Below, piece after piece: positions 24,800 to 34,722 of a DNA stretch of 64,000 nt. The number at the start of each line of letters is the position of its first letter. The first letter of the stretch is position 1. Source of the stretch: Acorus gramineus (taxonomy: Eukaryota > Streptophyta > Magnoliopsida > Acorales > Acoraceae). A program made the position numbers and the translations under genes. Below the pieces are notes generated by a model that ran no database searches, was not told the DNA's origin, and saw nothing but the letters and a program-made list of their open reading frames with translations. Location of the stretch: assembly GCA_030737835.1 (NCBI GenBank), contig CM060854.1, positions 7,016,860 through 7,080,859 on the forward strand, given 5' to 3'.

Positions 24800-26380
24800 C
24801 ACTCGTAGTCATGTTAAAAAGACATACACGTTATAAATTTTAGATGTGAGTATTTCTAGCATTTTTTTCCTGAGTGCTAATACACTTACAACATTTTTAG
24901 TTTATTTTATAGCATGATGTGGAATCTGATACACTGTATATTGTGCTATTACAATGTGTGTGATTCTATGATAATGTATAACATAAAAAAGTTATTTTTT
25001 TAAAATAAAAAATATATTATTATATATCAGTATCTATTTTATTTTATATAACAATATATAAAAAAATACAATATAGATTGTGGATGAAACTGTAATTGAA
25101 GCTGGATATATCATTCTCCTTTCTTGATTTGAGAGCTTAATGTACAAGGAATGACTATAGGATGAATGTAACTAAACGACAAGGGGATGGGTAGACTACT
25201 AGACTCTAGGTGAGTTTGGAAATGTATGATTTTGTATAAAATAGATTAATAAAATTCAATTTCTATAAACTTACTTACTTAGCTTTTTAAAAGACATATT
25301 TTGTGTTAAAATTAAAATAAATTTGTTAATTAATTATACTTTTCTTGAGCCATTTAAAGCATGTTTCTTTATTAAAAAACAAATTCTCATCCAACTGGAT
25401 TTTGAAAAAGTAAATACTATCTTAGAGGGCTGACTTCTCTGAAGATTAAATCAAGAAGGATTCTGATATATTCTCTTTGCTCCTCAGTCTCGTTTGATTC
25501 ATGTTATTCTGGGATGAATTTTAATTCTATGTAAAATTATTAAGAAAGTGTGTAAAAATTAATGTTTGATTTGTGATAATTTTGATGGGAATTGTGGGTC
25601 ACACTGAAATTAAAATCAAGATGTGTTTTCTAAACTTTATGGCATAGTTTAGCATGGGGATAAGAGATTGGGATAAGAAAAAAAATTAGATTAAATAACT
25701 TGTTATCCCATATGGCATAAAAAAGAGGAATAAAGTATGAATAATTGTCCACATTTTGAGATAAAAAATAGAGATATTTTGTTACAGGTAAAAGGTAGAA
25801 TAGACTTTGTCATAATTTTTTATCCTTATTTTATAAAATTAGAATAACATTTATGACTATTCTTAAAAAAAAAAAAAAAGTGTTTCACGAAACAATATTA
25901 ATGACTCATTAATAAGAGGGTAGATTTGATGTTTTTTTTAAATTTAAAATTATCACATATTTGATCTAAATACAAGATTGAGGATAAGAACCTAAAAAAT
26001 AATGAGGATAATAAAAAACATTAAATTAAACTAATTTATCTTAAAAATTTATCCCTTTATTAAATTAAAAGTCAATGAGATTGGATTGTCATTTTCATAA
26101 CTTTATAAAATTCTAAACTTTAATTTTTAAAATTTAATTAAAATGATAAGGTTGGACGGTTAGGAACTCGAAGCCGTCCCAACTTCCCACGTAAAACACC
26201 AACAACGATAACCGTCACAAATCGCTCCACGGAGGAGCAAAATGAGAGAGACATGAGAGAGAAGCATTTCATTCACTCCCTCTTCCACCTCACCTGACTG
26301 AAACCACCACATGAGAGAGACATGAGAGAAGAAGAAGAAGCGATCGACACACAAACCCTAAAATCGAAACCCTCCCTTCA
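24800..26380. other. AT-rich spacer upstream of the RsgA-type gene
   Basis: Contains a copy of the small AT repeat at about 25000-25110 (matching 10160 and 40660). Otherwise it is low-complexity. The last 200 bp should hold the promoter and leader of the GTPase gene. Confidence 0.5.
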
Positions 26381-29300
26381 ATGCCGATCATCTCCCCGAT
26401 CTCCCTCTCCCTCCTCCGCTCCCTCCCCCTCCCCTCGGCCACCCTCCTCCTCCGCCGCCTCGTCTCCTCCGCCCTCGACGAACTAAACCCTAACCCTAAC
26501 CGCCCCCACATCGACAAGAACGTCCAGAAGGTGAAGGAGTCACTCAAAGCCCTCTCCCTCTCCCCCTCCGTCCCCCGCCACTTCGAGTCCGACCCCTCCC
26601 GCCCTCTCGACCCCTCCCACGCCGTCGGATTGGTGTCCGCCGCCCAGGCCAACTTCATGAGGGTCGTCGTCGAGAACCCCGTTGATTCCGGGGGGACCGA
26701 GCTCCTCTGCGTGGTGCGGGCGGTGCTCAAGAAGATCGGGCGGTGGGTGTACGTCGGGGATCGGGTGCTCGTCGGGTCTGTTGATTGGAAGGACCGGAGG
26801 GGGATGATCGAGAATGTGTTCGAGAGGGGGTCGGTGGTGTTGGACCCTCCCGTGGCTAATGTTGACCGTTTGGTCGTCCTTTTTTCGATGGACCGGCCTA
26901 AGCCAGAGGGGTTTACGATGACGAGGTTCCTTGTCGAGGCCGAGTCGACGGGGATCCCGTTTAGTCTGGTTATGAACAAATCGGAGCTTGTTGATGAGAA
27001 GGTAGTCGTTTTAGAGATTTCTTTTTAGATGAATGTTGTTGTCTACTTGTCTTGTTGATCTTAGTTAGAAATCAATCAATTTTTGGAGGAAAGTTAGTTG
27101 TAATTTGTGATGTTTGTGAAGTTTCTCGGTATTATTGATTCAATTTAAATTTCTTGGCATTCTTTATTTATTTATTTTTTCCTTGAAACAAAGGAGAATC
27201 CAATAGTTTCCAACAATACAACTTCAAAAGCTCATTGGAAGAATCATATAACCTTATAAACAATTGCGGCAAGCCTTCATTTGATGTCAGTTGGGATGGG
27301 GTTGTCTCTATCATGTAGAGGCATTGTGGTTGTTTTTTTTTTTCTTCCTTGTTTTCCTTTAACAATGGATTTGGGATGTTTTTGTTTCACTCCTTGTGTG
27401 GAGTATCTTCTTTATTCATGTTTTAGGTGGGTAAACTTCCACCTCTTCCTAAAAAAAGATCAGTTTAGAACTTTGAACAGTTCATTATGTGTTGTTTGAA
27501 TATATCATGCGAAATTATTTGAAATTTGTAGGAGAATTGAATGAATTGGTACCTTACTATGTGAACTTTAATTTTTTTTTTCTATTGCATGTTGTTCTAA
27601 TGAGATTAGTTAGTTTAAATGCAGGCACTGACATCATGGAAGACAAGGCTCCAGTCTTGGGGTTATGACCCACTCTTTTGTAGCGTTGAGTCCAAAAAGG
27701 GTCTGTCTGCTCTTGAAACCATTATGACAGACCAGACAACTGTGATCATGGGCCCAAGTGGTGTTGGGAAGTCTAGCCTGATCAATGTCTTGAGAAGCAG
27801 TCAACGGGATTCTAATGAAGAAGAATGGGAGAAGTGGCTTGAGACAGTATGCTTTGCTTACTTCCCTCTGGAAATTGTTTCCTTCTATATATGTGTTTAT
27901 GTTCACTGGTCTTACGCTATTATATTGCTCATGTTTTCAAAAACAACTCAACGTGCTCTCCCCCAAAAGAAAACGCGTGCACCTTAATTTTGTGTAATCA
28001 TTTAATGATTTGATTGCTTGTTATGACCGTCAAAATTTTATGTGGCATATGGACTATTGTTCTATTGATGATAATATCAATCTATATCAGTTCAGCAGCT
28101 CCTTTTCAGATCTTGTTCCAATGTTCCTTCTCCCAAATGCCATTTGTTTTGTACTTTTTGTTATTATAATTTATCCCTAGTTCATTTCTCAATTTGAAAA
28201 CATTTTTTCAATGACATTGGAAAATGCATAAGTTTTTTATCCATTCATGTTGATGTTGGTAGATTAGCCACCTCAATCATGGACGGTGATCAAGTAATCT
28301 TGTCTCCAATCTCTGTTAAACTTAATAAGTCACTCTTTCCTATAATTGGGTCCATCATTCCCCTTGTCCTTGAACTGTTGTAATGAACTGAAACCAAAAG
28401 CTTAAGATATGCATATAATTTATTTGTAGTTCATTACCCAAGTTGAAATTTCATCAACATTTTTTCAATGACATTGGAAAAACCCATAATGTTTATCCAT
28501 TCATAATTTCATATGAATGTTAGTAGATTGGTCACCTTCATCATGGTTTGTGTTCAAGTAATATTGCTTCCAATCTCTGTCAAACTTAAAAAAACATTCT
28601 TTTCTATAGGTGGGTCTATTACTCCCCTTGTCCTTGAACTGTTGTAATGAACTGAAATCAATAGCTTAATTGATCTCCCTGTTCCCTTACCTTGATTCTG
28701 CGTGTATACTTATCCTTTCTCAAACTCGGTAATGAGTACTAAATTAAAACCTTTTTCTCTATTTAAAATTTGTCCAATTTTCCAATTAAGTCACATATTT
28801 AGTTGATAATGCAAAAAAAAAAAAAAAAAAAAAGCAGTTGCCTCTTTGTTTCTTTCCTCTTCTTCAGTAGTCACTTTTGAACCATGGAATGTGAATGCTG
28901 ATTGTGTCTTTTTTTTAGGTTTAGCAGATTGATACAAATTCATCCCAAATGGATAACCTTGGTTATTATCCACGAGGACAATACTTATACTTGCATATTT
29001 CCAGATTTATGGCACCAGATGGTTCCGTGATCAGTGCGTTGGTGAGGTGTCCAAGAGGAGTGGCAGAGGAAAGCATATCACTGGAGATGTTTCATTACTT
29101 CCATTAGCTGGGGGAGGTTATCTAGCAGATAGTCCAGGTTTCAACCAGCCTAGTCTGCTGAAAATCACAAAGAAGTCACTTGCACAAGCATTTCCAGAGG
29201 TTTGTGTGTATCTCAGATGTTATTGATTGTATAGATACTGCATCTACAATAATGATGTCAAATGTCAATTTTACCTGTGATTCAAATTCTCCCCCCTTTG

Positions 29301-30386
29301 TACCTTTTTGTTTTCATATTTATGGATTTTTCCCCTATGCAGGTCTCTTATTTATCTGTGTTATTTTGCAGATCAGACGGATGCTCACAACTGGTCAGCC
29401 TGAGAAATGCTTGTTCAACAATTGTTTACATTTGGGTGAACGAGGATGCATAGTGAAGGGTGACTGGGAAAGATACCCATACTACCTTCAGCTGCTTGAT
29501 GAGATTAAAATCAGGGAGGAGTTTCAATTAAGGACCCTAGGAACTAAGAGAGAAAGCACCGTGAGGTATGTAATATATTTCGATGTTTCAGTTTTTGCCA
29601 AAATGAATCTATTGTTATCCTCATAGTTGCTCATGATTACAGGACGAGGACTTGTTTGAGTTTCTTTATACATAGTATAAAATGGTTCTTTTCCCTTTGC
29701 TATATTGAAGGTCCCCTATGGAGGAAAAGAGAATGATCATGAAGTTAACCATCCAATTAGTGGCACATAGTTGTTAACATCACATCGCTGATAAATGTAT
29801 TTCAACTAAGAAATCTGAGCTTGAGAACCTCTGATTCCTGGAAGCAGCCTAACTCACACTGCCCAGACTATTGAAAGATGGAATCCTCAATAAACAGATC
29901 CAAGTCATATGATAATGGTGACCGTTAATGCTGTTCTGCACATAAAGGTTGCATTATCTAAGGTTGCTTTATCTATGTTTTAAGCCTTTCTATAGTTTCT
30001 CCTCCCGAAGTATGACTTCCAATTAAGTGTCCATGAATGATAAATATGGGGTTTGTCCGTTTGTGGCACACATGATAGGCACATAAATGTGGCACAGATG
30101 GTAGGCGCGCTTCTAATCAAGAAAATCGACGAGGTTCTAAACTCATGATGCCTGCGACGATTTATGGTTTTGCAGGTACAAGATGGGTGAGATTGGAGTT
30201 AAACAAGCTGAACCGCGACTGGATCTGAAGAAGTATCGGAGACAATCTCGCAAACGAGTTCATCAGTCTTCATTGGATGATATGGATTACAATCTTGATG
30301 AGTTGAGTGATTTGGACTATGAAGAAGACTCCTTTGAGGCGGTGAAGCGAAATCTCCTAGCACTGCATAGATCATTTTGTAAATAG
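26381..30386 (+). CDS. RsgA/YjeQ-type circularly permuted GTPase, organellar (480 aa)
   Basis: Helps mature the small ribosomal subunit in bacteria; plant copies act in mitochondria or plastids. Exons 26381-27001, 27625-27846, 29005-29199, 29372-29565 and 30176-30386 join in frame. The order of GTPase motifs is permuted, as expected: G4 NKSE (residues 199-202), then P-loop GPSGVGKSS (250-258), then G3 DSPG (323-326). A zinc knuckle follows with Cys359, Cys364, His366 and Cys372. An OB-fold-like region precedes the G domain (VGDRVLVGSVDW). The N-terminus is rich in Ser, Leu and Arg with few acidic residues, as for an organelle presequence. The C-terminus has an acidic tail (DDMDYNLDELSDLDYEED). 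The first exon is strongly GC-rich, the rest is not. The second intron holds a tandem duplication. Confidence 0.95.
28165..28666. repeat. Tandem duplication (~248-bp unit) in GTPase intron 2
   Basis: Copy 1 is about 28165-28404, copy 2 about 28413-28666. They share CATTTTTTCAATGACATTGG, then TTTATCCATTCAT, then TCCAATCTCTGT(T/C)AAACTTAA, then CCCCTTGTCCTTGAACTG and TTGTAATGAACTGAAA. Non-coding on both strands. Confidence 0.88.
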
Positions 30387-31241
30387 TTCTGGATTAATCT
30401 CCAATGAAGGAATCAAATGTATTAATCAGTACTGATTTTAGGTAGGAAAACAAGCAGACTCATCTGCTTCTTCCTCCGGTATATGTGATTTCCTTTCATG
30501 AAATTGATGTAAGGCTGTAAGCTATGTATCTTTTCACCAAAGATATATTCTCCAACATCCATTGCCTGTATCACGTGTATACTGAATAGTCCTCACCCAA
30601 AATAGGTACTTGCAAACTCAGCAAGGAGGAAGAAGGATGCATTTGAAGGCATACTGAATAGTCCGCACTGTCAGCAAAGTTGAGCAATAAATGCTTTGAA
30701 CCATTGATTGTGAGCATATCCATCATTGTTTATTGTCATAACCTATGCCAAATGAATTTGGGAGTCTGGTAAAGAAAGAAGACAACCTAGACATAACCCA
30801 CAAGCACTGATGCAAGAGTGGGAGCTACAACAGGGGCTTTTTTTCAGCTTATTCATTTCATATGCATTATGCAGAATGATATGTTGGGTGTATTATAGGA
30901 CGTTATATGTCAGGCAGACATGTTCATGCAGTAACATCCATATCACTACACTCATTGGTCAACAGCATCAAAATTATACTATGATGTCAATTAACTTAAG
31001 GTTGTCATTGCATCAGGAAAATTCCTTTTCATGTGACAGTTCCCAAAACTACTTTTGCCCCCACATTCTTAAACCACACCTCAACGAACACAATCCATTC
31101 CCAGTAAAAGTACTATCCATTTCACTAAAAAGTAAAAGATCATGTTGGTTTCCCTATTTCTAAAGAAGCTAATTTTGGTTCACAACATAAGGATAATGGC
31201 ACCCAAACCAAAACAGAGTTACAGATATCCTTTTATGCAGT
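30387..31241. other. Intergenic spacer between convergent genes
   Basis: Holds the 3' UTRs of the GTPase (plus strand) and signal peptidase subunit (minus strand) genes. No further gene was recognised. Confidence 0.5.
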
Positions 31242-31532
31242 CTACTTCTGGTGGGTCTTGGAGGGCTTCTTCTTGGAAGGAGTGGGCGTGGCCTGCCGGG
31301 GCTTCGGGTGGCGTTCGGCCTCGCTGGGGTCGAGCCACTTGAGTGGGTGTCGGTTGAAGAAAGGCCAGTTGGGGACTGTTACCAGAGTTGTCAGGATGAC
31401 CCCTCCAGCGTAGACGAGGAGCATCATCTGGAATGATCCCATTGAATAGCCCACGACGAATGCTGAAATGGCGAACCCCACAAGCATCACCTGCATTAGC
31501 AGCTCCGACAGTTTTTGCCCTTGCCAATCCAT
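31242..31532 (-). CDS. SPCS1: Signal peptidase complex subunit 1 (SPC12), 96 aa
   Basis: A small ER membrane subunit of the signal peptidase complex that helps position substrates for cleavage. A single coding exon starts MDWQGQKLSELLMQ. Two membrane segments are visible (about residues 10-32 and 36-56), separated by a short loop. The cytosolic tail carries NWPFFNRHPLKWLDPSEAE and a Lys/Pro-rich end. The length fits the family. An in-frame ATG at 31550 exists, but the family start and a probable splice acceptor just before 31532 (TAG at 31537-31535) favour the downstream start. The leader is probably interrupted by an intron reaching 33096, with the first exon at about 33170-33097. Confidence 0.94.
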   Translation of the reverse strand: MDWQGQKLSELLMQVMLVGFAISAFVVGYSMGSFQMMLLVYAGGVILTTLVTVPNWPFFNRHPLKWLDPSEAERHPKPRQATPTPSKKKPSKTHQK

Positions 31533-31869
31533 CTCTACATGTGAAGGCAAGAAATGGTTTAATCATGGTCTCGAGAAGAAGATAACAACAATGATTAATA
31601 AAGAGAGATGAACAAACAAAACAACAGTAATAATCCCCACAAAAGTAGCAACAACAACATTGGGTATTTCTTCTCCATAATTTTTTTTAAGGAAAGAGCA
31701 TAGCTCCAGTTTCTCGTTCAATCTATGGCATAGAGGCTATGTTTCATCAGCCTTTGAATGTTGAGTACAGGCAGGGCTGCAACTGATATTTTAAAAACAT
31801 TCAAAACCTTAATTTGTCATACACCATGTGCACAGTCCTTTGTTCTCCGAAAGAAGGTGACACTCACCA

Positions 31870-32170
31870 GAATTTTATTGATACTGCTGATCTACTGAAG
31901 TAGAACGTATAAAGTATAAAAGAGAAGGTACAAAGTCTGGGAGATACGAGGGGTATTCCCCATTAACAGATGATGCAAAATGACAGAAAGCCTCACTAAA
32001 TCATCAGCCTTCTATCCCCCATGAATGAGAACAGTTTCAGCACTGTGTACATATTTGAATCATACATTGTCCACAAACCACTGTCTCTTTTTTGAAAATC
32101 CTCTCATTTCTAGTCAGCCATATTGCCCAGCATTCGGCAAAAGCAAAGACTCACTGGCAGGGCAGCCATA
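31870..32170 (-). mobile_element. Remnant of a third LINE in the SPCS1 leader intron
   Basis: The minus strand at about 32150-32087 reads FAECWAIWLTRNERIFKKE, matching the C-terminal W-A-I-W-x-x-R-N motif also seen in the LINEs at 1069 and 49740. No knuckle or clear poly-A end is left. Confidence 0.5.
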
Positions 32171-32259
32171 TATGTGTGTTAGGGGCATCATTTTTTTTTT
32201 TTTTTTTTTGACATTGTCTTGACAATCCATATGAACAATGACGATACAACAAACACAAG

Positions 32260-32680
32260 CGAAAAAAAAAAATCGTGGAATTATTATTGTTGTTTTATAT
32301 GAGTTATAAATCTTTGATGGGTTAATTAAACTAAATTTACCACCTCTGCAGTATTTGTTAAATATTTAATCTGGGTCATCCAAATTTTGTGATTCCAAAC
32401 ATAAAGAATAAGAATAAAAACACATCAAACACTAGCAACAATAACAATACCAAAATTAATTAACAAAAGCAACAATTTTTTTTTGAAGGATTTGTTATTG
32501 TTGTTATATATGGGTTATAAATCTTTGGTGGGTTTATTAAACCAAAATTTACAACCTCTGCAGTATTTATTAAAAACTTGATCTGGGCCATCCCAATTTT
32601 GAGATTCCAAACATAAAGAACAACAATGAAAACACAACAAACATTAGCAACAAAAACAATACCAATATTGATCATAAAAA
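32260..32680. repeat. Tandem duplication (~208-bp unit) in SPCS1 leader intron
   Basis: The copies at about 32260-32468 and 32469-32680 share TTATTGTTGTT, GGTTATAAATCTTTG(A/G)TGGG, CCTCTGCAGTATTT, GATTCCAAACATAAAGAA and AACAATACCAA. A decayed third piece may lie at 32745-32850. Confidence 0.85.
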
Positions 32681-33096
32681 TTCCTGAATTACAACAACCA
32701 TTGCCAAATGACAATTGCTTTTCCCTTTACCAATTTTTTTGGTTGTTTATATGTGTTTTTGAATCTTCTTCAATGGATCCACTGAACCAGACCTCTCTAA
32801 TTTAACTGGGTCGTTTCATATGTGGGTTTCGAATTTGTGAATTTTTTTTATGGGTTATCTCCAAATCAGGGTTTTGAAGACGTAAAAACAAAACTAAGCA
32901 TCGGATCAGATCAAAACATAGAATTATTCACGAAAAAAAGCATAGATTTTTTAAAAACTCGACCATGGAATGGATCTGAAGTTCTGAACCTATAATAGAA
33001 AAAAACCCATAAAAAAAAGAGGAGATTTTTTTGAGGATAGAAGATCTGAAGATATGAAGATCGAGAAGATTAAACAAAACAGGGAAAATTTTGTAC

Positions 33097-33175
33097 CTGA
33101 AAACGGAGAACGAGAGCTTCAAAGAGGTGTTTTTTTTTTTTTTTTTTGCGAGTCAGATCGGACGGAAATGCTGGG
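33097..33175 (-). other. Probable non-coding first exon of SPCS1
   Basis: The minus strand reads GAAGCTCTCGTTCTCCGTTT followed by CAG and a GTACAA donor at 33096. A T-rich tract lies just upstream on the plus strand. Assignment is inferred from the acceptor next to the SPCS1 start codon; the transcription start is not visible. Confidence 0.5.
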
Positions 33176-33566
33176 TTGAAGGAAGAGAGGGGAAGGTGAT
33201 ATCGTCACACCCCTTCTTCATAGTCCACGCTTAAAAAACGGGTCCTTTGGGTCGGTCGGATAAATGAAAATAATGAGAATCTCATTACGCCCGGTCTATG
33301 TTTTCAGTTTTTCAAAATGAAAAAATAATCAAATAAATATATCAAAAATTAGAAATACCTGAATCAACCACTTTTAAAAATTATATCAAAAAAATTTAAT
33401 TTCACAATTTTAAAAACTCAAAAGACTAACCTACCCCCTATATAGTTAGATCCCTAACATGACTCTAACCCTTGTTAGGTTATTCCATACCTCTTACATT
33501 TATACATAATTTTTGTTTTTTTTTTACTCTAAATTATTCATCATTAAATGGATTTTATAAGATATG

Positions 33567-34096
33567 TGTTAATATAATTTGAGTTTTTCATAATACTCCC
33601 TTAAGCCCCCGTTTGGAATAGGGATGGGATTTATGACAAGGTATACATTTACTCAAGCATAAGTGAGTATAAATAAGGATAAAATGATTTTGTGTTTGAT
33701 TGTGTTTTGAATGATTCTCGGTGCTAAACGTAAGAATAAATGTTTTGTTGTTTGGGTAAAATATGAATAAAGCATGGATAATAATTTAAAAAGGTAAGAA
33801 AATAATGATAGTTAATTTGACATGTGATTTATAAGAGGTGATGCAGTTGATTTGACAGTGGGCCAACATATTCTTTGGGTAAAATAACCTAGAATAACTT
33901 TAATTCCAGGGATTGATTGTAATCTATATACCACTTTATACCAGTTTATTCTGGCATACTTTATCAGGGGTTATCCGGGGAAAACAAACACACCAAAATT
34001 CTTATATGAGGTTATCCGGGGTTATCTAGGGGTTTATACCCAAAACAAACGGGGGTTTGTGTTAATATAATTTGAGTTTTTCATGATACTCCTTTA
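33567..34096. mobile_element. Element with CCCCCGTTTG ends between long direct repeats
   Basis: About 450 bp (33605-34058) begins AAGCCCCCGTTTGG and ends with the inverse AACAAACGGGGGTTT. It is bracketed by 38-bp direct repeats, 33567-33604 and 34059-34096 (both start GTGTTAATATAATTTGAG). The inner right part repeats GGTTATCCGGGG. The ends resemble those of the MITE at 41127. Confidence 0.65.
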
Positions 34097-34210
34097 AACG
34101 TTGATGCTTCTTTAAATCCATCTAATGAGAAATAATTTTAAAAATACAAAAAAAAATTATGCATGAGAATGTGTGAAATATTTTCACAAATGTAAGAGGT
34201 ATATAATAAA

Positions 34211-34625
34211 GTTAAATTTTCATTGACAAATTAATATTATTCTACTAATATTCTGTTTGGTTAACCATGGTTGAAACATAGTATACCAAACCTCTCTATA
34301 ATATGTTTGAAATGTGAAAAATCCTATGTAAACGATGATTTTATTTATCTGAATAGGGTATTATAATCTATTTGAAGAGGTAAAATCGTCGTGCATAGAC
34401 GGTTTTTTACATTTTTAACAAATTAGAGGGGAGTTTTAGGATATTATGTTTTCAGTCAGGGTTAATAAAACATAATATTCACAGAATATGCTTCATTTAT
34501 GAAAGTTTAATTCAGTGGATCATTTGAATTTACATATGTGTTTTCAGTGGGATACATGGACTTTAAGAAAACGAGAGGTTATATGGATTTCAAGCAGTTT
34601 ATACGGGGTTATTTGAATGTTTCCC
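34211..34625 (-). mobile_element. Foldback MITE family 1, copy A (one end lost), upstream of CHLG
   Basis: The right arm (about 34515-34625, with GGTTATATGGATTTCAAGCA and GGGGTTATTTGAATGTTTCC) and the interior match copies B and D. The left arm is missing. The element ends about 98 bp before the chlorophyll synthase ATG. Confidence 0.8.
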
Positions 34626-34687
34626 TTAAACCCACCAACCTTAACTCACGAGTTCCCTCTTAAAATAATCCACCCCACCATCCAAAC

Positions 34688-34712
34688 CTCTCTCTCTCTC
34701 TCTCTCTCTCTC
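34688..34712. repeat. (CT)n microsatellite in CHLG leader
   Basis: A 25-base CT run ends 10 bp before the ATG at 34723, on the sense strand. CT runs in this position are common in plant leaders. Confidence 0.85.
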
Positions 34713-34722
34713 GCCGGCGGCC

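Noticed and set aside
26290..26979. 229-codon frame antisense to GTPase exon 1
   Set aside because: Composition-driven shadow (Ser/Arg/Thr-rich, no domain); the plus-strand frame joins in phase with four further exons of a known family.
31533..31550. Upstream in-frame ATG for SPCS1
   Set aside because: Family members start MDWQGQK, and a splice acceptor lies between the two ATGs, so the upstream one is probably intronic.
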